Part shown: one piece after another, positions 9,566 through 22,525 of the stretch
Layout: every line of letters starts with the position of its first letter
Position numbering within the stretch: the stretch's first letter is position 1
Assembly: GCA_037043455.1 (NCBI GenBank)
Contig: JAWPHD010005564.1
Span: forward strand, 62,001 to 126,000
Origin: Cyrtodaria siliqua
Lineage: Eukaryota > Mollusca > Bivalvia > Adapedonta > Hiatellidae
Reading direction: 5' to 3'
DNA: 64,000 bases
Program-made: the position numbers and the translations under genes
Notes under the pieces: generated by a model
What the model saw: the letters and a program-made list of their open reading frames with translations, nothing else
Told to the model about the DNA's origin: nothing
The model's database searches: none

Positions 9566-12370
9566 AGGATATTCATCTTCTATGTCGGTACTATTACACA
9601 ATGTACAATATCTTTGATTTCTATCAGTTCTATTTTGTGAATATCTGCCAGTTTCAATTCTAAGTCTGTGGGAGGATAATCTTATCCTCGACATGGCAGT
9701 TCTTAATTTCAATGGTAATATATCTAGATACACTTCATATGAGAATAAGGTTTTAAAATGTCTACACAAACATAAAACTCGATTATTTTCAACATCAGTG
9801 TTCCACTTTTGAACAAAACAATCTATTAGAATTTGTTCAATCAACAAATGAAAAGATTTCATATCAATACAAGTTGGGTCATTCCAAACATAATTATAGC
9901 CACAGTCAATTAGAATGGTTTTAACATTACTGGCCCAATTATTCATTCCTCTTTCACAATCTCTCACAACATCTTTATATAAAGTTGATATTAAAACGTT
10001 TTTTGAACCGACCACCTTACTCCAATACTTTATTATTTTTAGATACCTTAAAATATACAATGAGTATCTACCTAGTTCTCCATAAATACCGGCATTACCA
10101 GTAGAAGTTTTCACTCTTAACAAGTATTTACAAAATTTCAAATGTATTCTTTCGATCTCCTTTGACTTTGTAAAACCCCAAATTTCTGCTCCATAGCTTA
10201 ATACGCATCAAATAATTGGCAAAACGTTTTTGGTTTAAAATTGTATTTTTTTACATGTGCAATTAATATATTCAAAGCTTTTAATCCTTTACCTGCTAAA
10301 GTCTCTTGATTTAAATTGTATGAACCCGTATAATTAAAAACAGTTCCGAGGTAGTTAAAATCGTTAACAACTTCTAAATTATTTCCATTATAAACCCATG
10401 TCTCATTAACTAAAAGATTACCCCTTTTTCTAAAAACCATAACTTTTGTCTTTTCCGCGTTAACCTCTAATCCCCATTTGTCGCAATATTCTTTCAACAA
10501 ATTTAAACGTTCTTGTAACTCAGACGGTGATTTTCCAAACAAAACCATATATATCTGCGAATAGTAAAAGAATTAAAGTTATATCGTCTATTGTAAGTCC
10601 AGATTTATTACTATCTTATAAGAACAATTCCATGTCTTCTACAAAAAGCGAAAACGTTATTGGAGAGATTACCTCCCATTGCTTGAGACCGATTGCACAT
10701 TCGAAAAACTCAAAAAAATTATTACAATGTCGTACACAAGATTTCACTTTGTCATACATGTCTCGTATAATTCTTAACAATTTACCTTTAATTCCTAGCT
10801 TAAAAAGTTTTAGCCAAAGGCTAATACAGTAATTTATGTATAATACAATTCAAAACAATGGTGCATCAATGGTGGAGCGACCTTGTCTAAAACCGAACTG
10901 AGCATCTGATAAAATGTTGTTTTCATCGCACCATATGCTAATTCTTTTATTTAAAATACCTGTAAAAATGTTTGATAAGCAGCTAACTAATGTTATGGCT
11001 CGATAATTATTTACGTCGTCTGAATAGCGGAATGATAATGCCTTCAGACCATTTATCTGGAAAATAACCCGCCATTAAATAAATCTGTGAGATGCGGAGA
11101 AATGATGTCTACCGCTTCGATAAAGTATTCATTTATCAAGCTGTCACCCGCAAAATCCTTGTTCTTTTTGAGAGAATTAACCGTCGTTATTACTTCAGAG
11201 ATAGTAATTTCTCTGTCCAGTTCATCAAAATTGCAATTTAAATCATTAAAATCGTGTTCCTCACAAAAAGTTTCGGCCTCATCATTGTAAAGTGACGATA
11301 TATAAAACGTCTCTAAGGAAACATTTCCATGCGTACCCTTCTTTTTACGACAAAATGATTTCCAAAATTCCTTTGGTTTAGCATGTCTCAAATTTTCAAT
11401 ATCGCGCATTTTCTTCAACTCATAGGCGCGCCGCTTTTTTATTTATCAAAACCTTATAACGTAGTTTGTTCTCATGTTATTCAATTCTATGCTCTACTGA
11501 TTTACAATAATTATATTTTGATAACGCTGATAAGTAAATACGCTTAGCTTCAACGCATTCCCAGTCGAACCAAGTCGCTTTTTTATGGATTGTTTTCTAA
11601 AAAACGCACGCACTCACGGTCAATTATATTTTTTAGAAAATAGTGGGTCCGCGACCTCCCTAAAAATGTGTACAAATCCATTAATAGTGTTATTCAAGCA
11701 CTCCCTATCATCAAGGTTATTATTAATATTCAACGAAATATTGTTAAAATCTGTTAATCTTCCGGATAAACCGCTGCTGAATTTATCACGAAGCTTATCG
11801 TCATATTTAATTGCAATTCTTTCCGTAGGCTGAAAGTCATGCTTATAAGTATTGCATTTAACAATAAAAGTTAATGGTGCATGATCGGACCATTCATTGA
11901 ATGGTTCAACTTTAAACTCCCTTACTCGTGCAAAATCGCATTATCAATTACACTCGCACCGTCACGGCTCATATATGTGAACGACACTATGGAATGATCA
12001 TTACCTAGCCTATCGTTAGCCAATCTCAAGGAAGTTGATTTACACAAATCAAGGAGTCTGTTGCTTTGCGCATTAACAAACAGTATCCATAGAATTACGA
12101 CATAATGGATAATCCGGCATGTAATCATTATCGTCAATATCGCTCAATATTCTATCGCACACAAAATAGTATTTTTTGACACCTTTACCTACACGCGCAT
12201 TCCAATCACAAACAATTAAGGTAGCTCCCTGGTTATCGAAATAATTAACATCATCTTGTAAGATTTGAAACAGATCTACTTGTGCAACATTATATGCAGG
12301 TGAATCTAAACCCCAGACAAGTTTCAGCCATATAATAGTATCATAGTGATTTCTCACAATTTGTATTCCA
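9566..12370 (-). mobile_element. Decayed LINE (non-LTR retrotransposon): endonuclease, RT and C-terminal domain
   Basis: Minus-strand pieces line up in the order of a LINE ORF2. The endonuclease remains (12370-11920) include IVCDWNARVG and a later GASVID block, with a frame change near 12100. RT begins at 11418-11053 (ITISEVITTVNSLKKNK). Between 11052 and 10549, stop-interrupted reading still shows SDAQFGFRQGRST at about 10880-10915. The polymerase active site reads FAD and is then broken by four bases where three are needed (10549-10552). The palm end is at 10548-10198 (WGLEVNAEKTKVMVF), and the C-terminal region at 10141-9566 has a Cys-x2-Cys pair and IEDEY. The sequence then switches to unrelated DNA in place of the expected HF continuation. 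The EN-RT order and the tail fit the CR1/Jockey-like groups; I do not assign a clade. Non-functional. Confidence 0.88.
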
Positions 12371-13079
12371 TTTTTAGCATGGTGAACTTGTTCACCAAGC
12401 TATAGTTACCGTGTTTTTTTCACGAATCCTAACTACAGCCTCAATGATGAATCGACGCATTGCCTGAAAAAGAAGACCCATATTTTAAGGTGTTTCTTCT
12501 TTTCTAGTGCGGATACAAATAAGGTAATGTCCTTTAGAAATTTCAAATAATTTCCTCGATACATTGTTTAAGTTATATATTATTTATATAGCTATTTCAT
12601 CTATTGTTTCATCGTTTAGCTGTGCGTTCTATAAATAGATCAATCATCATCATCACATGATCATCACGTGATCTTGCGTAAAATATAGTAACCAGTTAAT
12701 TTTATAATTTATTTCTCTTGTTGCAACACCATCAAACGCATATCTTCCATCTTTCTTGGATTTATATATTTAAGAAATATACATGGCCTTTATAGTCTTC
12801 ATATAATCTTTAATAGGTTTGGTCAGTAATGGTTATCGCATAAGCTACTATCCTTTGTAAAAAGTTGTTGCTGCCTATTCTCCGGAATAAGATTTCAGCT
12901 TATTTTGAAGTACGCAGTGTAATATTCTGAAGTCTTTACCTCCCTTGCTATGAAGTTAAAATAACTGTTTCGGTCGTAAAATAATCCTGCATACGTGTGC
13001 CGATCGTGTCGTAAACCGGGTCAGTTCGGTCAATCCGGTTTTAGAATAAATACCTTATAGGTCATCAAAATTTGTAAAG
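12371..13079. other. Non-coding stretch
   Basis: AT-rich sequence with a small inverted repeat GAACTTGTTC at about 12381-12390 and a CATCATCATCACATGATCAT patch near 12645. No frame above 60 codons and no recognisable element. Confidence 0.4.
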
Positions 13080-13166
13080 TCATAGCTCAGTCGGGAGAGC
13101 GGCAGTCCCATAAAATTATGGATTATAAATCGAGCGGGATAGGTTCGAATCTGAGAAGGAACCCAA
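13080..13166 (+). repeat. tRNA-like sequence (SINE head or tRNA pseudogene)
   Basis: It has an A-box-like TAGCTCAGTCGGGAGAGC at about 13084-13101 and a B-box-like GGTTCGAATCT at about 13142-13152, spaced as in RNA polymerase III genes. The acceptor ends do not pair well and the anticodon arm is irregular, so this is more likely a SINE head or tRNA pseudogene than a working tRNA. A T-run follows at 13168. Confidence 0.5.
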
Positions 13167-13227
13167 TTTTTTTATTCTAATTATATTTTTTTTATGCAAA
13201 AACGTTTGTTTAATTCATACCCAATGG

Positions 13228-13578
13228 TCTTAAAAGGGGTACATCAGATTTTTTCTAGAAACAGCTTAAATTATGAAAGTGTTCCAGTTCACGATATAAA
13301 ACACTATCAATCAAAATGTGAAGCTAGAACCATTTTGTTAATGTCTAAAGTTTCAGAACACCATACAGCTAGGGTAGACTCGCACGTAATATGCTAAAAT
13401 TAACCCTGGTGCGTCACCCAGGATAGCACGTATTACTGTGCAGAATGAATTTCTTTGCAAATAAAAGATTTTGTAGGCTCATTATGTTTTGGTCATGTAG
13501 AATAAAATATTAATATTTGTCAATTTTAAATCGGACACCTATAGACCCCAATAAAAGGCCTGATGTACTCCCTTTTAG
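13228..13578. mobile_element. Small inverted-terminal-repeat element, about 350 bp
   Basis: It begins AAAAGGGGTACATCAG and ends with the inverted match CTGATGTACTCCCTTTT, giving about 17-bp ends. The right half (13393-13575) reappears in reverse orientation at 56084-56270, including the block around ACCCTGGTGCGTC...CAGGATAGCA. There is no coding capacity. Confidence 0.6.
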
Positions 13579-13596
13579 ACTTAAGTCGGAAAACAA

Positions 13597-13636
<40 letters not shown>
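13597..13636 (+). repeat. (TG)n microsatellite
   Basis: An uninterrupted run of about 19 TG dinucleotides, followed by a G-rich patch. Confidence 0.95.
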
Positions 13637-13637
<1 letters not shown>

Positions 13638-13639
13638 AG

Positions 13640-14121
13640 AGTGGGGGATTTTTTTAAAGATGTTTACGACTTTTATCTATGCGTCAATTTGTTAGAGGTA
13701 GCGGTAGACCTCATCTGTTTTGAAACAAACTCGTAGAACCACAGTCCTGCCGCGCGTTAGTGAGTAGCTGTCTGACATTATTCAATGTGCAAACGCGTAA
13801 CAAGCGAGACGGACTCGAACGTATGACTGTAGCATTGAGAGATATACATTACACAACAAGAGTAGATCTAAACACAAATATGTTACCTTTTATTACAATT
13901 TTCAAATTACATGCAAAACTGATTGAATTATATTTTGTTAAGGCCAAAACGCAACAAAGCAACACAGAAATGAAGGGGTAAAAGTTGTTGTGTCGAGGGT
14001 AAAAACGGCGATTCGGTTGAGTGACAGAAAACACAATACTTTTTGTTTAGGCCTAAGGTAGTGAACGAAATTTACCGTGACTTTGGTGATTATTGTCAAC
14101 AAACGATTTGCCGACTTAAAA
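13640..14121. other. Non-coding stretch before the duplication
   Basis: No element recognised. Two opposing short frames (13760-13981 and 13849-14034) overlap each other and look random. Confidence 0.35.
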
Positions 14122-14231
14122 AAAAATCAACGTAGAAATTACAATTAATGATATGAATCGTGAAATTCTCAGTAGCGTTCACATACATGGTTGAAAAATA
14201 TAACATCGAAATAATTGTGTATGAACATCAA

Positions 14232-14392
14232 GTTTACTCCGAGTTGTGAGATTAAATCACAACTGTATCCCGAGAACAGTGGTACTCCGAGTTGTGAGAA
14301 TGAACTACAACGGTATCCCGAGACCAGTGGTATTCCGAGTTGTGAGAATAAATAACAACGGTATCCGGAGACCAGGGATACTCCGAGTTGTG
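14232..14392 (+). repeat. Short tandem repeat of about 59 bp, three units
   Basis: Units start TACTCCGAGTTGTGAGA and continue through a TATCCCGAGA(A/C)CAGTGGT-type segment. Copy 2 of the duplication (20210-20320) has one unit fewer, a simple unit-number change since duplication. Confidence 0.8.
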
Positions 14393-15039
14393 AGATTAAA
14401 ATCAAATGAGCACACAGAATTATAAGTTATGTTTTGTATATGTGTAGTCTGTATGTCTATACTACAAGCTGTATGTAAAACATGTTCTTTTAGTTGAAGG
14501 TCACACTTTTTGGAACACGGAAGCTTCAGGGAGAATTTGTCATTTTACAGTGACATTCCATGTTTAAATTTGTATATTATAAATCTTTGTGCAGCGGGGG
14601 ATATGGCTGTCTTTCAGCTACACTCTGACTACTGACTACACTCGTGTTCATTTGATTTTAATCATACTTGCATAGTAGGTCGATATAAATGCAAGGTTGT
14701 TTCCTATTTTAATTCGGCTATGTTGGTCAAAGGGTCTATGAATTACCTCCCCTTGAATTGGCAAAATTAGCTGTCTTGACCTTTTTGACGCTATATTCAT
14801 TTATAATGACTCAAACTTTGATAGGTGATGACTGGTGATGTTTTTTGATACACTTTAACACCTGTGAAGATGATGAAGCGTTTCGAAGATTAATTTTCAT
14901 TATAACCAATCATTCCTTTTGTTCCCTTCTTTATTCCTGTATATACCTTACCTTATCTTGTTTTAATTGCCTTAGTTCCAGATACATTAAATAATGCATT
15001 GATGTATTATTACATGCACTGATGTATTGTTATTAAGAA

Positions 15040-16620
15040 GAGTTGACACATTTTCAGTCCATCCATGTCATGCGTGATTGGAAAGAAACCTTACATTACA
15101 TGGATGTACATATCATAGTTCACCATGCTATCAGTACCTTCGGTACTTTGATTTATATTGTTTTTACAATAAATAACGGTCCCACCACTACATCGCTTAG
15201 CATTTCTATGTTGGAATTTACGCTAAAAATTGTAAAACTTATATCCATTAAGATCAATATTAGTGTTTTTGTTGGTCCACGTTTCATATAAAAACACTAT
15301 GTCATGTTTTTTCTAGAATGTTAACAAAATCTGGTTTTTCTCTTTTAGTCTGTGTCAGCCCATTGCAGTTCCACGAAATCACTTTCAGCTCACCCTCTGC
15401 GTCTTCCTATAAACCATCCGTCTCCACCGGTCTGACATTCACATACAACGTGTCGTAACTAATCCAAGATGTTTTCCGCCTCTTTCATCAACGGTACCAG
15501 TTTCCGTCGTTTTAACGCGATTTCTCTGGGAAATTGTTCCGTAATGTAAAATTATGTGCTGCCTAAGTTACTCCTCTGGTTATGAACCATTTACCTGTCT
15601 TTAAACAACGTAAATTTTGCTACGATTCTTCGGTTAGGAAACAACTCACTTTTCTGGCCCATTTTATGAACACGCTAAAATGTAATCGAGTCAGTTATGT
15701 CCTGAGCCACCTTAAGTTTGTCACAAAAAAAATTGACGCACTTTTCTTTCGGTAATTTCCGGCACTTCTCGTGGATCTTCGGGAATGTTAGCAAAAATGA
15801 GATTGTTTCTCATTGATTTGGATTGCACATATAAAAGATCTCCCTTTAAAGTGGCTTGTCTTTTTCCATTTGTGTTATTTTGTCTTGCGCCAGGCCTAGA
15901 GCAAACTCAATAGATTCCGTCTTATCCTCTACTTTATTTATTTTATTGCTTGTTTTATTACATTGGTCATGCATAAATGCCCACATCTTCTTTGATTTAA
16001 TCATATTTTATTGCCAATATTTTACAGACAGAATAATATCCACATATATACAATAGAAATATTATAATGACAAATCTTCTTAATTTCAGCATCAAAAGTA
16101 TCTACCTTTTTTTTCAAGAACATCTATCTATCTCGCCTATCCTATTGTTCATTTACTTAAGATAGTCCAGTATATCGGCATTTGAGGGGCGGATGTAGAG
16201 AGTGGGGGAGGCGTTTTTCCACACTAACTTTCGATACATAACCACCTGCAGCAATGTCACCGTACGACGGAGAATCAAAAACTTTCGGAAATGTTTGACT
16301 TTCATCCATTTTGCTAGATGTTGACACTATATCATGCACTGTATTATCATGCAAAACGAAGTTGACCTCTTTAAGGATTTCACTAAGAGATATGTCACTT
16401 ACGTGCAACGCCTCAGGCGATCCGCCATATTTTGCTGATTTTGCTTTGTGTCTGATCTGTCCCATTGTCACTACTTTTTTTTCCATTTTTTCCTCTCTAC
16501 CTTCGATTTTTTTCTCCCCATTTGATCCTAAACATAATCCATAGTTTCACATTTATCACAATGTAAAATTTCATGAGTTTTTGTATCCAAACCTTGTACA
16601 AAATTGTAAATTTTCACAGA
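15040..16620 (-). mobile_element. LINE 5' fragment: ORF1 part and start of endonuclease (copy 1)
   Basis: Minus-strand reading near 16620-16540 gives a Cys-x2-Cys-containing stretch (ILHCDKCETMDYV), as in ORF1 zinc fingers of some LINEs. A 109-codon frame at 16486-16157 (starting MEKKVVTMGQIRHKAKSAKY) is probably the next part of ORF1. At about 15400-15270 the start of an APE-type endonuclease reads VISWNCNGL, then, after one extra A, HDIVFLYETW; the Asn and Glu are expected metal-site residues. It continues as RNAKRCSGGTVIY near 15210-15175 and fades out near 15040. There is no RT here, so it is a truncated, dead copy. Confidence 0.7.
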
Positions 16621-18470
16621 GCGCCATAAAAACACGTCTGCACACATTTACCTGTCACACCATTCATAAACACATACAGACGTTTTCATGGGTGGATGTT
16701 CGGATGAATGGATGGACAGACATGTATGCATGCTCCTTATTTAACACTTAAACAGCTTTATCTGTTTGCAAAATGTATATGAACAGCCTGTCGCAACGGG
16801 TTTACAATATCAACATCATATACACAATGGGTGCATTTCAGTCATTGTGAATTTCAAAACATGGCTGTAAAATCGTTTATAGACACGACATAAACCGCTT
16901 GATATATTCAATGACGACGTGATAAATACTAGACGGTAAATATCAGCTGTTTATGATCTTAAAAATAAGATTGAAAATAAATCAGCCTTATATCATACAC
17001 ATGTCTAACCATGAATGTGTACGGCAGAAACGTATGTAATCATAACATCTCCATTATATATTACACAATTATTAAAATATGATATAATAGTTAACTAAAA
17101 CAACATCTAATTCATACTACAACCTCCACTGTGGGAGAGAAATACCTACTATTCAAACTGCGTAGATGAAATATTGTAAAATATCAGTTTACCGACTATC
17201 TTTTGAATAAATTATTATGTAAAACTATTCAATTCGTAATCAGACATATAATTTGATATGTCTGGTTTTAAATTAAATATCGTGACATACAGTGCATCCT
17301 TAAAAGCATATCTTTTAGTGCATTTTGAAAGACCCATTTGGAAAAAACCTGGGTGAAAGAGATTAATTACCTTCAGAATAATGACACCCGTTAAATATCA
17401 ACAAAAGCAAACACCTGTCATTTTAACGAGATTATATCATATCATAAATTATTTTCAGTTCCCAAAATAATGAATATGACTAGAATATTTCGCAAGTAGC
17501 TCAAGTTATATTAAATAGTTTGAAAACTTAAAGTTGAAGACCAGAATAAGACCAACGTCTCTCTTGTAATAGGCAACTGCGTGGAGACAACAGTCAGAAC
17601 TCGAACTGACTCTACTGAGTTATGTGGGTGAGAAAACTCAGTATGTACGTTGTGCATTCCATATATCGATGTACACTTGAATGTTCTTTCCTTATGGTGT
17701 CAGATGACAGTTTTTCTTTGTTGGTGCATCGTCAAACGCACTTCATAAACGCGCACATGTGTGCGAGTAGAACACCACACCACGCACACTTTCATTTATA
17801 CATCAATACATTTTAAATATAAATGACGTCATGCAAACATGTTTTGCATCAGATAATGACACGGCAATCAAACAATACTTGAAGTAATATTAATTTGTTT
17901 GACACATGTTTTTTAAGAAACATAGTGTGGGTGGTTTTAAACGATATCCTATAGTAATTATGCCATAAGTAAAATTAATTCATATTTACTGCATATCAGG
18001 TAAATAAACTTGATCAATAAGTCTTGATTTTGGTGGTGTTGGTACTTTTTGGTACCCGTATGTAATTTTTTATTATTTGTTGTGTATGGCACAAAAGCAA
18101 AATGTATGTATTAAAATAATATGCTTAAAAATTCCATTTTTACAGAAATATGAGCTAACACAATAATTTCTATAGCCAGAAAACATCCTATAATGGTATT
18201 CTCTTTTTTATATTTGGAATAATGTTGATCGAGTGGTAATAAAAGAGAACAATACCGTTTCTGGGTATAATAATGCACTAGTGCTAATCTAGTTTCAGTT
18301 TTCCTCAGAGGAGTATTTTTTATAAATATAAAAATATGGCAGCAGGAGGTACTCCAGAATGCAAACTTTTAATTATCGATAAACACAATAATCGCCGTTC
18401 ATGCAAGTCATCGGATCCACCTAATATACTTTCACTTTCGGTGCTCTGACGATGACCGGGCTGCATATTC
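16621..18470. other. Non-coding AT-rich part of duplication copy 1
   Basis: Scattered short frames only. The frame at 17622-17816 exists in both copies (23298-23492) with substitutions that change residues freely, and has no recognisable domain. Nothing else identified. Confidence 0.4.
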
Positions 18471-19750
18471 AATTTTAACATAGCTATGCCCCTGCCATAT
18501 ACCTTATATTATATACACATACCCTCTATATCCTTACACACCATATCCTGAATATACTTACATATTATATCCTCATACTCTTTATATCCTTACATACCCT
18601 TACATATCCTTAAATAGCATGGCCCCGTACCCATATTTTCTTATGTTCCAATATACCCCATATATTACATCCCCATACCCTATATATCCTCCAATGTTAT
18701 ATCCCGTACTCCCTATATCCGTTCATATCATGTTCCCATACCCTCCATATACTTACATATTTTATCCCTATACACTTTATATCCTTAAATATCCTTACGT
18801 AGTATGTCCCCCTTACCCTCTATATCCTTATGTTCCAATATACCCTATATATTATATCCCATACCCAATATATACTCGGATGTTATGTCCCGTGTCTCTA
18901 TATCCGTTCATAGTATATCCATATAACCTGAATATACTTACATATTATATCCTCATACTCTTTATATCCTTACATATCCTTACATTGTATGTCCACATAC
19001 CCTCTATATCCTTACATAATTGTGTCCCCATATCCTATATATCCTTACATACCCTCAATATACTTGCATATTATATTCCCATACCCTATATACCCTTCGT
19101 AATATTTTACGAACTCTCTATATATATGTCAACTCTGTATACTTATTATAATATATGTTATCCCCATACCCTAATATATCCTTACATATCATATCCCCAT
19201 ACTTTATATATCCTTATATAATATGTCCCCATACACTCTATATAAATAGAGGGTATGGGAACATATAATATAAGGATATATAGGGTATGTGAATATTATA
19301 CTTACATAATTATTATATCCCCATGCACTATACTTCCTTGTATAATATGTCCCATACCTTCTATATCCTTACATAATATGTCCCCGTACTCTCTATATAC
19401 GTATATATTACAACCCCATGATTCCCCTTACATCCTTACATAATATGTCCCCGTATTCTCTAATTCTCTAAATGCCTTCCTAATATGCCTACGTACTCTC
19501 TATATCCTCCATATTATGTCACCATACCCTCTATATATTTACATATTATATATACATACTCTATATATATTTTAATACACACAATATTTCCCTGTATCAT
19601 TTATATGTCTCAATACCTTCTATATCTTAAATTTTTTCGATTTTTAAATCTATATTCTATACTTTACATATTATGCCCCGTACCATCTTTACATACATAC
19701 CGTTGTATGTCCCGATGTCCACATACCCTCACATACGTACATATTATTTT
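18471..19750 (+). repeat. Pyrimidine-rich degenerate minisatellite (copy 1)
   Basis: About 1.3 kb built from variants of CCCTCTATATCCTTACATA followed by TATGTCCCCATA, with a period of roughly 30-40 bases. It ends in a short inverted segment near 19235-19290, where the motif appears on the opposite strand. Tyr/Pro/Ile-rich frames such as 18619-19221 follow from the base composition and are not genes. Confidence 0.85.
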
Positions 19751-21009
19751 ATTTCATTTGATAAAAGTGAAAAAAAAGATCGAAAGTGATATATAAACCC
19801 GTAGCAATTTTAATATGCAAGTTTAAGAATAATAAGGTCGTATCTACCAGTTAAGACCAAACTTTTTATAAATATTAAGGTCGTATCTACCACTTACAAC
19901 CTTGTATGATTATAGACTTGTAGTTATGATATTTTTGCAAAATACAGCACATCTGTTTTCACTTACGACAAAAAAATAGATGCATACATCCCTGCTAAAG
20001 CCAACTGATAGGAGGAAGGGTACCAAACTGAAAGTTGCGTAATCGTGTACTGTGTGTTTTTTTGCTACGATCATGTATAATTCTAGTGTACGCGCTAAAA
20101 ATCAACGTAGAAATTACAATTAATGATATGAATCGTGAAATTCTCAGTAGCGTTCACATACATGGTTGAAAAATATAACATCGAAATAATTGTGTATGAA
20201 CATCAAGTTTACTCCGAGTTGTGAGATTAAATCACAACTGTATCCCGAGAACAGTGGTACTCCAAGTTGTGAGAATGAACTACAACGGTATCCGGAGACC
20301 AGGGATACTCCGAGTTGTGAGATTAAAATCAAATGAGCACACAGATTTATGTTATGTTTTGTATATGTGTAGTCTGTATGTCTATACTACAAGTTGTATG
20401 TAAAACATGTTCTTTTAGTTGAAGGTCACACTTTTTGAAACACGGAAGCTTCAGGGAGAATTTGTCATTTTACAGTGACATTCCATGTTTAATTTTGTAT
20501 ATTATAAATCTTTGTGCAGCGGGGGATATGGCTGTCTTTCAGCTACACTCTGACTACTGACTACACTCGTGTTCATTTGATTTTAATCATACTTGCATAG
20601 TAGGTCGATATAAATGCAAGGTTGTTTCCTATTTTAATTCGGCTATGTTGGTCAAAGGGTCTATTAATTACCTCCCCTTGAATTGGCAAAATTAGCTGTC
20701 TTGACCTTTTTGACGCTATATTCATTTATAATGACTCAAACTTTGATAGGTGATGACTGGTGATGTTTTTTGATACACTTTAACACCTGTGAAGATGATG
20801 AAGCGTTTCGAAGATTAATTTTCATTATAACCAATCATTCCTTTTGTTCCCTTCTTTATTCCTGTATATACCTTACCTTATCTTGTTTTAATCGCCTTAG
20901 TTCCAGATACATTAAATAATGCATTGATGTATTATTACATGCACTGATGTATTGTTATTAAGAAGAGTTGTCACATTATCAGTCCATCCATGTCATGCGT
21001 GATTGGAAA

Positions 21010-22525
21010 GAAACCTTCCATTACATGGATGCACATATCATAGTTCACCATGCTCTCAGTACCTTCGGTACTTTGATTTATATTGTTTTTACAATAAATA
21101 ACGGTCCCACCACTACATCGCTTAGCATTTCTATGTTGGAATTTACGCTAAAAATTGTAAAACTTATATCCATTAAGATCAATATTAGTGTTTTTGTTGG
21201 TCCACGTTTCATATAAAAACACTATGTCATGTTTTTTCTAGAATGTTAACAAAATCTGGTTTTTCTCTTTTAGTCTGTGTCAGCCCATTGCAGTTCCACG
21301 AAATCACTTTCAGCTCACCCTCTGCGTCTTCCTATAAACCATCCGTCTCCACCGGTCTGACATTCACATACAACGTGTCGTAACTAATCCAAGATGTTTT
21401 CCGCCTCTTTCATCAACGGTACCAGTTTCCGTCGTTTTAACGCGATTTCTCTGGGAAATTGTTCCGTAATGTAAAATTATGTGCCGCCTTAGTTACTCCT
21501 CTGGTTATGAACCATTTACCTGTCTTTAAACAACGTAAATTTTGCTACGATTCTTCGGTTAGGAAACAACTCACTTTTCTGGCCCATTTTATGAACACGC
21601 TAAAATGTGATCGAGTCAGTTATGTCCTGAGCCACCTTAAGTTGGTCACAAAAAAAATTGACGCACTTTTCTTTCGGTAATTTCCGGCACTTCTCGTGGA
21701 TCTTCGGGAATGTTAGCAAAAATGAGATTGTTTCTCATTGATTGGGATTGCACATATAAAAGATCTCCCTTTAAAGTGGCTTGTCTTTTTCCATTTGTGT
21801 TATTTTATCTTGCGCCAGGCCTAGATTCCGTGTTATCCTCTACTTTATTTATTTTATTGCTTGTTTTATTACATTGGTCATGCATAAATGCCCACATCTT
21901 CTTTGATTTAATCATATTTTATTGCCAATATTTTACAGACAGAATAATATCCACATATATACAATAGAAATATTATAATGAAAAATCTTCTTAATTTCAG
22001 CATCAAAAGTATCTACCTTTTTTTTCAAGAACATCTATCTATCTCGCCTATCCTATTGTTCATTTACTTAAGATAGTCCAGTATATCGGCATTTGAGGGG
22101 CGGATGTAGAGAGTGGGGGAGGCGTTTTTCCACACTAACTTTCGATACATAACCACCTGCAGCAATGTCACTGTACGACGGAGAATCAAAAACTTTCGGA
22201 AATGTTTGACTTTCATCCATTTTGCTAGATGTTGACACTATATCATGCACTGTATTATCATGCAAAACGAAGTTGACCTCTTTAAGGATTTCACTAAGAG
22301 ATATGTCACTTACGTGCAACGCCTCAGGCGATCCGCCATATTTTGCTGATTTTGCTTTGTGTCTGATCTGTCCCATTGTCACTACTTTTTTTTCCATTTT
22401 TTCCTTTCTTCCTTCGAATTTTTTCTCCCCATTTGATCCTAAACATAATCCATAGTTTCACATTTATCACAATGTAAAATTTCATGAGTTTTTGTATCCA
22501 AACCTTGTACAAAATTGTAAATTGG
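21010..22525 (-). mobile_element. LINE 5' fragment (copy 2)
   Basis: The duplicate of the fragment at 15040-16620. The 109-codon ORF1 piece is at 22397-22068 and differs by a single residue (Gly to Ser). The endonuclease start again carries the same frame break, so the damage predates the duplication. Confidence 0.7.

Larger units (their letters stand above)
14122..20096 (+). repeat. Segmental duplication, copy 1 (about 5.98 kb)
   Basis: The first of two head-to-tail copies. The shared start ATCAACGTAGAAATTACAAT is at 14126 and again at 20101, an offset of 5975. The right edge GTGTACGCGCT at 20086-20096 joins directly to copy 2. It contains a Gag-less LINE 5' fragment, a pyrimidine-rich minisatellite and AT-rich non-coding DNA. 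By eye the copies differ at only a few bases per hundred plus some indels. This copy retains about 240 bases at 16610-16850 and an extra unit of the 14.2-kb repeat that copy 2 lacks. Confidence 0.95.

Noticed and set aside
9147..9663. Plus-strand frames resembling part of a second LINE
   Set aside because: Short, shifted against each other and without any RT or endonuclease motif I could confirm.
13080..13166. Functional tRNA gene
   Set aside because: Box-like motifs are present but acceptor ends and anticodon arm do not pair acceptably, so recorded only as tRNA-like.
18619..19796. Tyr/Pro/Ile-rich frames of 62-200 codons
   Set aside because: Readings of a pyrimidine-rich TATATCC repeat; composition alone explains them, and they recur identically in the duplicate at 24.5-25.5 kb.
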